In this document: positions 18,257 to 26,715 of the stretch, piece after piece | Position numbering within the stretch: the stretch's first letter is position 1 | Layout of the letters: each line of letters begins with the position of its first letter | Source: Novosphingobium sp. | GTDB taxonomy: Bacteria; Pseudomonadota; Alphaproteobacteria; Sphingomonadales; Sphingomonadaceae | Reading direction: 5' to 3' | Assembly: GCF_027486195.1 (NCBI RefSeq) | Contig: NZ_JAIXPP010000073.1 | Span: forward strand, 120,314-184,313 | Length of the DNA: 64,000 bases | The notes under the pieces: model-generated | The model's database searches: none | Told to the model about the DNA's origin: nothing | Seen by the model: the letters and a program-made list of their open reading frames with translations, nothing else | Position numbers and translations under genes: made by a program

Positions 18257-19483
18257 TTGGCAAACACATCGACGGCCGCGCGCACCGCCGGGCCACAAGC
18301 AGGTCTGGCGCAGGGGCTGACGGTCATCATCGCAGGCTTCCTGCCGATTCTGGCCATTGTCACGATGTTTCCGGCGATCCCCGCGATCATCGGCCACTTC
18401 GCGCCGACCGATCCGACCGCGCCGACCAAGGTGCCCTCGATGGTGACCGCGCCCGGACTGACGATTGCGCTGGTCGCGCTGTTTGCCGGGCTGATGGTCG
18501 ACCGGTTCGGGCGGCGGACGCTGCTGCTGGTCTCGACCTTCTTCTACGGCCTGATCGGCGCGGCGCCGTTCTTCCTCGAAAACCTCGATACGATCTATGC
18601 CTCGCGCCTGCTGCTGGGGCTGTGCGAAGCGGTGATCCTCACCACGGTGAACACGCTGATCGCCGATTACTGGCCCGATGAAGGCCGCCGCAAGTGGCTG
18701 GCGCTGCAGGGGCTGGTGGGGCCGGCGCTTTCGTCGGTGATGATCTTTTTTGCCGGCACGATGACGGCGTGGCGGTGGAACGGCATCTTCCTGCTCTATC
18801 TTCTAGCGGTGCCGATCTGGGCGGCGATGGTGCGCTGGATGTTCGAGCCTTCGAGCGACGCGACAGTGCGCATGATGCTGGGGATGGACGAAAAGGATAC
18901 GCAAGGGTTCCCGTGGCGCGCCATGCTCGGGATCGCGGGCCTCACGCTGTTTTCCTCGGCGATCTATTATGTGTTCATCGTCAATGGCGCGACCGTCTGG
19001 CAGGAGCTGGGCGTGACCGATCCGCAGAGCATCGGCCAGATCACTGCGCTGCCCACGCTGTTCATTCTGGCGGGCGCGAGCCTGTTCTGGTGGCTGGGCG
19101 CGCGCGGGGTCGGCTCGCCAGTGCTGATCGCGATCTTCCTGAGCTTCCTTGGCGCGGGGCTCGCGGTGATGGGGCTGGCGCATGACTGGAAGGGCATGAT
19201 CCTGGGCATGGCGCTGCAGCAGACGGGCGCGGGCATGGCGATCCCGACGCTGATCGCCTGGGCGCAAAGCCAGCTGCCCTTTGCACACCGCGGGCGCGGC
19301 ATGGGGATCTGGACCGCGACGTTCTTCTTCGGCCAGTTCTCCTCGCCGCTGCTGGTGAGTGTGCTGCGCGGCGCGGTCGGCACGATGCAGGGCGCGTTTC
19401 TTGTTGCGGGGATTGTCAGCGCGGTGGGGGCGGCGCTTCTGCTGGTGGTGCTCTCGGGTTCGGGGCGGAAAGCGGCGGCCTGA
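18257..19483 (+). CDS. MFS transporter
   Basis: This protein has 408 residues from TTG 18257, chosen because GGGGAG ends 6 bases before it; an in-frame GTG at 18227 has no ribosome site. About 12 membrane segments are present, with the motif A loop GLMVDRFGRRTLLL. The two-halved layout and length fit a sugar- or aromatic-compound carrier of the MFS-1 group. It faces the Rieske/GMC operon tail to tail (3-base gap) and is divergent from the DHA2 carrier. Import of a glycoside or its aglycone is a reasonable guess from context only. Confidence 0.85.
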   Translation: MANTSTAARTAGPQAGLAQGLTVIIAGFLPILAIVTMFPAIPAIIGHFAPTDPTAPTKVPSMVTAPGLTIALVALFAGLMVDRFGRRTLLLVSTFFYGLIGAAPFFLENLDTIYASRLLLGLCEAVILTTVNTLIADYWPDEGRRKWLALQGLVGPALSSVMIFFAGTMTAWRWNGIFLLYLLAVPIWAAMVRWMFEPSSDATVRMMLGMDEKDTQGFPWRAMLGIAGLTLFSSAIYYVFIVNGATVWQELGVTDPQSIGQITALPTLFILAGASLFWWLGARGVGSPVLIAIFLSFLGAGLAVMGLAHDWKGMILGMALQQTGAGMAIPTLIAWAQSQLPFAHRGRGMGIWTATFFFGQFSSPLLVSVLRGAVGTMQGAFLVAGIVSAVGAALLLVVLSGSGRKAAA

Positions 19484-19486
19484 CGT

Positions 19487-20497
19487 TCAGGCCGCCGCTC
19501 CCCCCTCCGCATTGCGCCGCTGCATCAGCGCGCGGCGGGCGCGGATGGCGCCGGCGTCGGTCTTGAGGATGGCGGGGCGCGCGTCCCAGAAGTCCTGTGC
19601 CCCCAGCGCGCGCTGGGCGGCCTCGATCATTGGCTCGTCTTCTTCGACGAACACGCGGCGCGCCATTTCGGCGGCCTGCGGGTTGTCCTCGTGATCGTAG
19701 AAGTAGTGCGAAGACGTTTCCGTCTCGGGCGTGATGATATGCGGGTTCACCATTGGCGGCAGGATCAGATCGGCGCGCTGCGTGCCTGCGCGGGCCAGGC
19801 CGACGGTGAGCGCCATGGCGGCGGGCGCGTGCCAGCGCATGTGGAGCCACTGGTCGATCTTCTGGCCCGGCTCCAGCATCGGCTTGGACCATTCGGGCGC
19901 TTGCGCGTCGGTCATGTCCCAGTTGTTCCAGATGGCGCCATCCTCGTCCTGGCGCACGGTCTGTTCCCCGTGGAAGATCGAGCCGTTGACGCCGAAGGTC
20001 TCGATATGGAGGAACTCGGCGTGGGTGAGGTCCATCAGGTTGTCGGTGATGAGCTCGTAGTTGCCCTCGATCCGCAGACAGCCGCGATGCATGCCGCGAT
20101 CCGCGTCAAGGAAGCTGAAATCGGGGATCTTTGAAGGGTCGGCCAGTGCGGGATCGCCGGGCCAGAACCAAAGGCCGCGATGCTTCTCGACGATCGGCAT
20201 GGCCGGCGCGCTGACATGCGCGGGTGGACCATCGGGGAAGGGTGAGTGAACGCAAGTGCCCGTGCCATCGAAGCCGAGGCCGTGGTAGCGGCATTGCACC
20301 GTATCGCCCACGCGCTTGCCCATCGAGAGCGGCACGAAGCGGTGCGGGCAGCGGTCGGCGATCATCGCGTGTGTGCCATCACCGTTGCGCCAGATCAGCC
20401 ACGGCTTGCCGAGCAGGGTGCGCGAGAACAGGGTGTCGCCCGCGATTTCGTCGGCCCACGCAGCCATGTACCAGACGTTCTTCACATACCTTGTCAT
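19487..20497 (-). CDS. Rieske 2Fe-2S aromatic O-demethylase oxygenase (VanA-like)
   Basis: A 336-residue protein starts at ATG 20497, set by the ATGA overlap with the GMC gene. An N-terminal Rieske domain has CPHRFVPLSMGK and CRYHGLGF (the two Cys and two His ligands). A catalytic domain has the mononuclear iron motif NLMDLTHAEFLH. Length and motifs match vanillate O-demethylase oxygenases, which demethylate methoxylated aromatics with electrons from a ferredoxin reductase (VanB). No VanB gene is next to it. Its placement as last gene of a sugar-oxidising operon suggests that the substrate carries both a sugar and a methoxy-aromatic group. Other Rieske monooxygenase reactions are possible. 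Confidence 0.87.
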   Translation of the reverse strand: MTRYVKNVWYMAAWADEIAGDTLFSRTLLGKPWLIWRNGDGTHAMIADRCPHRFVPLSMGKRVGDTVQCRYHGLGFDGTGTCVHSPFPDGPPAHVSAPAMPIVEKHRGLWFWPGDPALADPSKIPDFSFLDADRGMHRGCLRIEGNYELITDNLMDLTHAEFLHIETFGVNGSIFHGEQTVRQDEDGAIWNNWDMTDAQAPEWSKPMLEPGQKIDQWLHMRWHAPAAMALTVGLARAGTQRADLILPPMVNPHIITPETETSSHYFYDHEDNPQAAEMARRVFVEEDEPMIEAAQRALGAQDFWDARPAILKTDAGAIRARRALMQRRNAEGGAAA

Positions 20498-22185
20498 AGG
20501 GCACTCGATTTGAGCAGCGAGACAGCGTGGGCGGCGGCGCGGGCGGTGAGCGCCATATAGGTGAGCGAGGGGTTCTGGCAGGCCGAGGAGCTCATCTGCG
20601 CGCCATCGGTGACGAACAGGTTGGCCACGTCGTGCGACTGGCTCCACTTGTTGAGCACGGAAGTCGCCGGGTCATTGCCCATGCGCGCGCCGCCCATTTC
20701 GTGGATCGCGGTGCCGCCGGGACCGGGGCGGTCGAAGCCGAACATCACATGGCCGCCCGCTTTGGTCAGCATTTCAGCAGCATCGGCCTTGGCCTGCGCC
20801 AGCGCGGCATTTTCTTCTGCGCCGAACGCGAAATCGATGTGCAGCTGGGGGATACCGTTGGGGTCCACTTTCGTCCGGTCGAGCGTGAGGCGGTTGGTAG
20901 CGCGCGGCACGCAATCGGCGAAGCCGACAAGGACCATGCGCCACGGGCCGGGTTTGCGCAGACTGTTCTTGTAGTCCGCGCCGATCCCGGCTTCGCGCTT
21001 GCCGGCGGTCCATGTCGATTGCAGCGCACCGCCCTGAAACGAGAAACCGCGCGTGTGGCCCACGCCGTCCATGGTTTCCATGTTGCGGTAACGCGGGATG
21101 ACTGCACCGGTCGGGCGGTTGCCGAAGCTGGTCCATGCCTCGAAGCCGGGCATGATCGCGGCGGCGGAGAGCGTGTTGGCGTGGTCCATGATGTGGGTGC
21201 CGAGCACGCCGCTGCTGTTCGCAAGCCCGCCGGGCATGGCCTCACTGGCCGAGTTCAGCAGGAGATGGACCGAATTGAAGGCCCCTGCATTGAGGAAGAT
21301 CAGGCGCGCGGTGGCCTGATGCCGGGTCTTGGTCTTGCTGTCGATCCAGCGCACGCCGGTGACTTTGCGGGTCTTGGGATCGTAGTCCACGTGTTCGACA
21401 GCGGCATCGGTGATCAGCGTGAGGTTGCCGGTGGCTTGGGCTGCCGGAAGCGTGCTCGATTGCGTGGAGAAATAAGCGCCGTAGGAGCAGCCGCGCGCGC
21501 AGATCGAGCGGCTTTGGCACAGGCCCCGGCCGTCCTTTTCAGCGGTGAGATTGGCCGTGCGGCCGATGGTGAGGCGGCGTTCGGGCCATTGCGCCATGAT
21601 CCGCTCGCGCACCGCCTGTTCGACGACATTGAGCGCGAAGGGCGGCTGGAACTTGCCATCGGGTAGCTGCGGCAGGCCTTCCGCCGCGCCTGAGACGCCA
21701 ATGAACTCTTCGACCTTGTCGTACCACGGGGCGATGTCGGCATAGCGGATCGGCCAGTCGGTGCCGTGGCCGTCGCGCTTGTTGGCGCCGAAATCGTAGT
21801 CCGACCAGCGATAGCACTGGCGGCCCCAGGTGAGCGAACGCCCGCCGAGCTGGTAGCTGCGGAACCAGGTGAAGGCGGTGTCCGCGCCGGTCTGGTAGGG
21901 GTTTTGCGCGTCGTTGACGAAGTGGCCTTGCGTGAATTCGGTAAAGTGGCGGTTGAGGCGCTGCACCGCATATTCGCGGGCGTAGAGATCGGCATCGCCT
22001 TCGCCGCGGAAAGGCATGTCCCACGGGGCCTTGACCTCGGTCTCGTAGTCCACCTGATGCTCGATCTTGCGGCCGCGCTCGAGGAGAAGGACCTTGAGGC
22101 CCGCCTCGGTCAATTCCTTGGCCGCCCAGCCGCCGGTGATGCCGGAGCCGACGACGATTGCGTCAAAGTTCATGCTCTCGTCCAT
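20494..22185 (-). CDS. GMC-family flavoprotein, glucoside 3-dehydrogenase-like catalytic subunit
   Basis: A 563-residue protein starts at ATG 22185, which shares one base with the stop of the preceding gene. It has the FAD loop VVGSGITGGWAAKELTEAG, and near the C-terminus HEMGGARMGNDP and QNPSLTYMAL, holding the GMC active-site His and Asn positions. Four Cys in CQSRSICARGC resemble an iron-sulphur or disulphide patch found in gluconate/glucoside dehydrogenases. With the small Tat-exported subunit it matches FAD-dependent glucoside 3-dehydrogenases, which convert sugar C3-OH to a ketone in the periplasm and pass electrons to a cytochrome c. No cytochrome gene is adjacent. Gluconate 2-dehydrogenase activity is the main alternative. 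Confidence 0.85.
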   Translation of the reverse strand: MDESMNFDAIVVGSGITGGWAAKELTEAGLKVLLLERGRKIEHQVDYETEVKAPWDMPFRGEGDADLYAREYAVQRLNRHFTEFTQGHFVNDAQNPYQTGADTAFTWFRSYQLGGRSLTWGRQCYRWSDYDFGANKRDGHGTDWPIRYADIAPWYDKVEEFIGVSGAAEGLPQLPDGKFQPPFALNVVEQAVRERIMAQWPERRLTIGRTANLTAEKDGRGLCQSRSICARGCSYGAYFSTQSSTLPAAQATGNLTLITDAAVEHVDYDPKTRKVTGVRWIDSKTKTRHQATARLIFLNAGAFNSVHLLLNSASEAMPGGLANSSGVLGTHIMDHANTLSAAAIMPGFEAWTSFGNRPTGAVIPRYRNMETMDGVGHTRGFSFQGGALQSTWTAGKREAGIGADYKNSLRKPGPWRMVLVGFADCVPRATNRLTLDRTKVDPNGIPQLHIDFAFGAEENAALAQAKADAAEMLTKAGGHVMFGFDRPGPGGTAIHEMGGARMGNDPATSVLNKWSQSHDVANLFVTDGAQMSSSACQNPSLTYMALTARAAAHAVSLLKSSAL

Positions 22186-22784
22186 CAGCCGAAGTCCACC
22201 GCTGTCCAGTCGCTTGAATAGGCGCGTGTTTCCGCCGTGACGGGCACCTTGGGATCGAACCGTCCGGGGACCAGTTCGTAGTTCAGTTCCTTCGATCCGC
22301 CGACTTCGCTGGTGTAGTAGCCGGTGAGGATCAGGCCCTTGATCGCGCGCCATGGGGCGGCGCTTGCGTCTCCCTTGAAGGCGGCGGCATCGAGTGCGGC
22401 GAGCGCATCGTGGCGGCGGACGGGGGGCAGGGTGAGCCACTTGGGGCCGAGCTTTGCCTCCAGCCATGCGGCGTGATCGAGGCTGCCATCTGCGCGCACG
22501 AAGGGCGCTAAGGCAGGGTTTGCTGCGGGCGGACGGCGCGTGCCTTCGAGGCCGTGGGCGAGCGCGACGAGGACGAAATCGCCCGTGCCGACTGCGCCCG
22601 CGCCGGGGGTGTCGGTGGCAGGGATCACGTGATCGGCGACCATGCGCATGAACTTGCGGCGGCGGGGGGAGGGCGCGTCCTTGGGATCAAGTTTGCCCAG
22701 AACTGCCGCGCCGCCGGGCACTGCGGCCTGCAACGCAACGAGGGCGGCGGCGCCAAGAAAGCTGCGGCGGCTCCAGCCAGTCAT
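22185..22784 (-). CDS. Gluconate 2-dehydrogenase subunit 3-like, Tat-exported small subunit
   Basis: A 199-residue protein begins with a twin-arginine signal (RRSFLGAAALVAL, about 6-25) and has the subunit-3 helix HVIPATDTPGAGA. This small subunit escorts the signal-less FAD subunit through the Tat system. The next gene starts on its stop codon, as expected for a tight one-to-one complex. It is itself coupled by ATGA to the upstream isomerase gene. The pairing with a GMC flavoprotein is the characteristic arrangement for periplasmic glucoside 3-dehydrogenase and gluconate 2-dehydrogenase. Confidence 0.88.
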   Translation of the reverse strand: MTGWSRRSFLGAAALVALQAAVPGGAAVLGKLDPKDAPSPRRRKFMRMVADHVIPATDTPGAGAVGTGDFVLVALAHGLEGTRRPPAANPALAPFVRADGSLDHAAWLEAKLGPKWLTLPPVRRHDALAALDAAAFKGDASAAPWRAIKGLILTGYYTSEVGGSKELNYELVPGRFDPKVPVTAETRAYSSDWTAVDFG

Positions 22785-23839
22785 TCGGCGATGCCCATGA
22801 TGCGGCGGTTGAGTGCGCGGTCGGCGCCACCTGCGGCGAAATCATCGAAGGCGTGTTCGGTGACCGTGATGATGTGCTTTGCGATGAAGGGCGCGCCTTC
22901 TGCTGCGCCGACTTCGGGGTGTTTCAGCGCGCATTCCCATTCGAGCACGGCCCAGCCGGCGAAATCATTGGCTGCCATCTTGGAAAAGATGCCGCCGAAA
23001 TCGACTTGCCCGTCACCCAGCGAGCGGAAGCGGCCTGGGCGATCCACCCAGCCCTGATAGCCGCCATAGACACCGCTGCGGCCATTGGGGCGGAACTCGG
23101 CATCCTTCACGTGGAAGCACTTGATCCGCTCATGATAGATATCGATGAACTGGAGGTAATCGAGGCACTGCAGCACGAAGTGGCTGGGATCATAGAGAAT
23201 ATTGGCGCGCGGGTGATTGCCGACGGCTTCGAGGAAGCGCTCGAAAGTGACGCCGTCATGCAGGTCCTCGCCGGGGTGGATCTCGTAGGCGGCATCGACG
23301 CCGTTGTCCTCGAACACATCGAGGATTGGCTTCCAGCGGCGGGCGAGCTCGGCAAAGGCATCCTCGACAAGGCCAGCGGGCCGCGCGGGCCAAGGGTAGA
23401 AATAGGGCCAAGCGAGCGCGCCGGAGAACGTCGCGTGGGCAGTGAGACCAAGGCGGCGGCTGGCGACGGCGGCGTTCTTGACTTGCCTGACCGCCCATTC
23501 CTGCCGTGCGGCGGGCTTGCCGTGGAGTTCGGCGGGCGCGAAGCCATCGAACTGCGCGTCGAACGCGGGGTGGACGGCGACGAGCTGGCCTTGGAGATGG
23601 GTCGAAAGCTCGGTGATCGCTAGGCCCTTGTCCGCCAGCATGCCGGTCACTTCGTCGCAATAGGTCTGGCTTTCCGCCGCCTTGGTCAGGTCGAACAGCC
23701 GCGCGTCCCAGCTGGGGATCTGGATGCCCTTGTAGCCGAGGGCGGCGGCCCAGTCGGCGATGGCCTCGAGGCTGTTGAAGGGGGCAGCATCGCCTGCGAA
23801 CTGCGCGAGGAAGATGCCGGGGCCTTTGATGGTCTTCAT
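22781..23839 (-). CDS. Sugar phosphate isomerase/epimerase-family TIM-barrel protein
   Basis: A 352-residue protein starts at ATG 23839 behind GAGGAA. It belongs to the xylose isomerase-like (AP endonuclease 2) superfamily. Likely divalent metal ligands are E186 in YEIHPGED, D217 in YDPSH, H243 in FHVKD and a Glu in EWEC (about 300-302). Homologues travel with Gfo/Idh/MocA and GMC genes, and members of this fold can isomerise, epimerise or eliminate at keto-sugars. Lying between the Gfo/Idh/MocA and Tat-subunit genes, it probably acts on a 3-keto sugar or on the product of 3-keto-glycoside cleavage. No signal peptide is seen, so it acts in the cytoplasm. Confidence 0.82.
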   Translation of the reverse strand: MKTIKGPGIFLAQFAGDAAPFNSLEAIADWAAALGYKGIQIPSWDARLFDLTKAAESQTYCDEVTGMLADKGLAITELSTHLQGQLVAVHPAFDAQFDGFAPAELHGKPAARQEWAVRQVKNAAVASRRLGLTAHATFSGALAWPYFYPWPARPAGLVEDAFAELARRWKPILDVFEDNGVDAAYEIHPGEDLHDGVTFERFLEAVGNHPRANILYDPSHFVLQCLDYLQFIDIYHERIKCFHVKDAEFRPNGRSGVYGGYQGWVDRPGRFRSLGDGQVDFGGIFSKMAANDFAGWAVLEWECALKHPEVGAAEGAPFIAKHIITVTEHAFDDFAAGGADRALNRRIMGIAE

Positions 23840-23850
23840 GGAAAGGTTCC

Positions 23851-24978
23851 TCAGACGGAAAGCGGCGTCCAACCGGCGCCATTGGTTCTTGCGGCGGCGC
23901 TGGCGCGGACGGCGGTGTCGATGAAAGCCATCGAACGCAGCCCCTCGGCCGCGCCGGGCAGCAGCGGGGCGCTGCCGCCGCGCAGCACTTCGGCGAAATC
24001 GCGGTAGAGGTTGGCGAAGGCTTCGAGATAGCCCTCCGGGTGGCCGCCCGGCGTGCGGGTGCGGCGCGCGGCATCGGGGCCGAGCAGGCCGGTGCCCGCG
24101 CGTATCATCTCGCTGCGGCCATCGAGGTGGTGGAGCGTAAGCGTGTTCGGCTCCTCCTGCCGCCACACGAGGCCGCCCTTTTCGCCATAGACGCGGATGC
24201 GCAGGCCATTGAGTTCGCCGACTTCGATCTGGCTGGCGAGAAGCACGCCGCGCGCACCGTTTTCGAAACGTAGGAGTACGGAGCAATCATCATCAAGCTG
24301 GCGGCCCGGCACGACCGCGCCGAGATCGGCGAGGAGTTCGGTGACATGGAGGCCGGTGACGAACTCGGCGAGCTGGAATGCATGGACGCCGATATCGCCG
24401 ATGCAGCCACCAGCTCCGGCGCGCGCGGGATCGACGCGCCATTCGGCCTGCTTGCCCTCCGCCGGGCTGGCGAGCCAGCCTTGGGGATATTCGACGACGA
24501 CCTTGCGCACGGTGCCAAGCGCGCCTGCGGCAATCCGCGCGCGGGCTTCGCGGACCAGTGGATAGCCGGAATAGGTATAGGTGAGGGCGAAGGGGAGCCC
24601 TGCTTCGGCGACCGCGACGGCCAGTTCGCGCGCTTCATCCAGTGTCGCGGTCATCGGCTTGTCGCTGATCACGGGAAACCCGGCGGCGAGCGCGGCGCGG
24701 GCCGAGGGGAGATGATCGTGGTTGGGCGTGACCACCGCGACGAACTGCGCGCCGTCCACCCGCGCGCGTTCGGCGGCGAGCATTTCGGCGAGGCTCCCAT
24801 AAGCGCGGGCGGGATCGATGCCATAGGCGATGCCCCCGGCACGGCTGCGTGCGGGATCGCCAGAGAATACCCCGGCGACCAGTTCGATCTCGCGGTCCAG
24901 TTCTGCCGCGATCCTGTGCACGGGGCCGATAAAGGCACCCGGGCCGCCGCCGATCATGGCCATGCGCAGCCGACTCAA
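23851..24978 (-). CDS. Gfo/Idh/MocA-family NAD(P)-dependent sugar oxidoreductase
   Basis: A 375-residue protein starts at TTG 24978, preceded by GGGGAG at an 8-base spacing; ATG 24963 lacks a site. An N-terminal Rossmann fold (AMIGGGPGAFIG), the SDKPMT segment replacing the usual EKP lysine motif, and GGCIGDIGVHAFQLAEF with the catalytic Asp/His pair mark the family. Members oxidise or reduce sugar hydroxyls at C3 and other positions; in known C-glycoside pathways a Gfo/Idh/MocA enzyme (DgpA) forms the 3-keto sugar. It is first in the operon that ends with the Rieske oxygenase. Whether it makes or reduces a 3-keto intermediate is not decided by sequence. Confidence 0.87.
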   Translation of the reverse strand: MSRLRMAMIGGGPGAFIGPVHRIAAELDREIELVAGVFSGDPARSRAGGIAYGIDPARAYGSLAEMLAAERARVDGAQFVAVVTPNHDHLPSARAALAAGFPVISDKPMTATLDEARELAVAVAEAGLPFALTYTYSGYPLVREARARIAAGALGTVRKVVVEYPQGWLASPAEGKQAEWRVDPARAGAGGCIGDIGVHAFQLAEFVTGLHVTELLADLGAVVPGRQLDDDCSVLLRFENGARGVLLASQIEVGELNGLRIRVYGEKGGLVWRQEEPNTLTLHHLDGRSEMIRAGTGLLGPDAARRTRTPGGHPEGYLEAFANLYRDFAEVLRGGSAPLLPGAAEGLRSMAFIDTAVRASAAARTNGAGWTPLSV

Positions 24979-25011
24979 GACTGTTTCTCCCCGTCTATTT
25001 GTAATGGTGGT

Positions 25012-25025
25012 TCTAATTTGTTAGA
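25012..25025. promoter_or_regulatory. Inverted repeat TCTAA-N4-TTAGA in divergent spacer
   Basis: A perfect 5-base inverted repeat lies midway between the divergent Gfo/Idh/MocA (24978) and GH43 (25074) starts. The TTCTAA/TTAGAA hexamer recurs in the spacers before the C-deglycosidase genes (30598-30603) and between LLM and TetR genes (36644-36649). It could be a shared operator or simply -10-like DNA. Confidence 0.4.
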
Positions 25026-25073
25026 GATCAGTTTTCAAGCGTTGGATAGAACATCAGAAGGGAGAACGTGTCG

Positions 25074-26711
25074 ATGGGTGGCTTCGAGGTGGATCGGCGT
25101 TCGCTATTCGCGCTGGGCGGGGCGGCTATGACGGGAGCGGCCTTGCCGGTGGGTGTTGACGCTGCCGTTCCGGGGCGCAAGGCCAAGACCGCGCCGCGGT
25201 GGGGACGGGGCATCGAGGGGCAACGCAAGGCGGATCTGGGCAATGGCTGGTTTCGCAATCCGGTGCTCGCGGGTGATTATCCCGATCCTTCCATCCTCAA
25301 GGACGGGGAGGATTACTACCTAACGCATTCAAGCTTCGATGCCGCGCCGGGCCTGCTTGTCTGGCATTCGCGCGATCTGGTGAACTGGGTGCCGGTGGGG
25401 CCCGCGCTGGCGCATCCAGCGGCAATCGGCTTTGCGGTCGATCTGGTGAAGCACGCCGGGCGCTATTTCATCTACATCCCCTTCATCCCCGCGCCGTGGT
25501 CCGACAAGGTGAAGGATGCGCCGCAGATCTGGGTGATCCACGCGGACAAGATCACCGGGCCGTGGAGCGAGCCGATCGACCTTGGCATTCGCGGCTATAT
25601 CGATCCGGGGCATGTCGTGGGCGAGGACGGCAAGCGCTATCTGTTCCTTTCTGGCGTGGCGCGGGTGCAGCTGACGGATGACGGGCTTTCGGCGGTGGGT
25701 CCGGTCAGCCAAGCGTTCGATGGCTGGAAGTATCCCGACGAATGGGTGACCGAGGCCTATGCGCTGGAGGGGCCAAAGCTGATGCGGCGGGGGGACTGGT
25801 TCTACCTCGTGACGGCAGTGGGCGGCACGAGCGGGCCGCCGACGGGGCATATGGTGACAGTCGCGCGGTCGAAGTCGGTTCAAGGGCCGTGGGAGAATTG
25901 CCCGCACAATCCGATCATCCGCACGAAGGACGCGAGCGAGGCCTGGTGGTCGCGCGGGCATGCCACGGCGGTCGAGGGGCCGGGCGGGCAGTGGTACTTC
26001 GTCTACCATGGCTACGAGAACGGCTATCGCACGCTGGGGCGGCAAACCTTGCTGGAGCCCTTTGCGTGGACGGCGGATGGCTGGCCCCGCGCGCTGGGCG
26101 GCGATCTTTCGCGCGCGCTGCCGATGCCGGGGGGACGGTCAGGCGCGCCGCATGGGATGGCGCGGTCAGATGCCTTTGCGGCTTCATCGCTGGGGACGCG
26201 ATGGACAGCCTATGGCGCATCGCCGGACGAGGCGGCGCGGATCGCCATGGGCGGCGGGAAGCTGATGCTGCCGGGCAAGGGCGCCGGACCGGGCGATGGC
26301 AGCGTGCTGACACAGATGGTGGGCGACCGTGCCTACGAGATCAGCGTGACGGTGGAACTGGAAGGTGAAGGCGAGGCGGGCCTGCTGCTGTTCTACAACC
26401 GGCGGCTGTTTCTGGGCATGGGCGTCACCGGCTCCGGCATGACGAGCTATCGTGGCGGCATGCCGATGTATTGGCGCGAGCCAGCGCCGGCAGCGCGCGC
26501 CTTGCACCTCAGGATCGTCAACGAGCGGCAGATCGTGACGTTCTTCTACAGCACCGATGGCGAGCACTGGACGCGCCATGGCGTTCGCTCGGAAGTCTCG
26601 GGCTACAACGCCAACACGATGGACGATCTGGCCAGCCTGCGGCCCGCGCTGTTCGCTTCGGGCAAGGGGCAGGGGGTGTTCCGGGACTTTCGCTATCGCG
26701 CGCTGGACTAG
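25074..26711 (+). CDS. GH43 beta-xylosidase/arabinofuranosidase-like protein with Tat signal
   Basis: The protein has 545 residues from ATG 25074, which is 9 bases after GGGAG; GTG 25068 is too close to that site. A Tat-type signal is present (DRRSLFALGG). The five-bladed propeller carries the GH43 triad: Asp of AGDYPDPSI (about 71), Asp of YIDPGHV (about 177) and Glu of YALEGPKL (about 232). The C-terminal 190 residues form a concanavalin-like sandwich typical of GH43 xylosidases. It likely removes terminal xylose or arabinose from oligosaccharides or plant glycosides in the periplasm. The gene is divergent from the sugar-oxidation operon and convergent with the GH3 gene. Confidence 0.88.
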   Translation: MGGFEVDRRSLFALGGAAMTGAALPVGVDAAVPGRKAKTAPRWGRGIEGQRKADLGNGWFRNPVLAGDYPDPSILKDGEDYYLTHSSFDAAPGLLVWHSRDLVNWVPVGPALAHPAAIGFAVDLVKHAGRYFIYIPFIPAPWSDKVKDAPQIWVIHADKITGPWSEPIDLGIRGYIDPGHVVGEDGKRYLFLSGVARVQLTDDGLSAVGPVSQAFDGWKYPDEWVTEAYALEGPKLMRRGDWFYLVTAVGGTSGPPTGHMVTVARSKSVQGPWENCPHNPIIRTKDASEAWWSRGHATAVEGPGGQWYFVYHGYENGYRTLGRQTLLEPFAWTADGWPRALGGDLSRALPMPGGRSGAPHGMARSDAFAASSLGTRWTAYGASPDEAARIAMGGGKLMLPGKGAGPGDGSVLTQMVGDRAYEISVTVELEGEGEAGLLLFYNRRLFLGMGVTGSGMTSYRGGMPMYWREPAPAARALHLRIVNERQIVTFFYSTDGEHWTRHGVRSEVSGYNANTMDDLASLRPALFASGKGQGVFRDFRYRALD

Positions 26712-26715
26712 GCGT

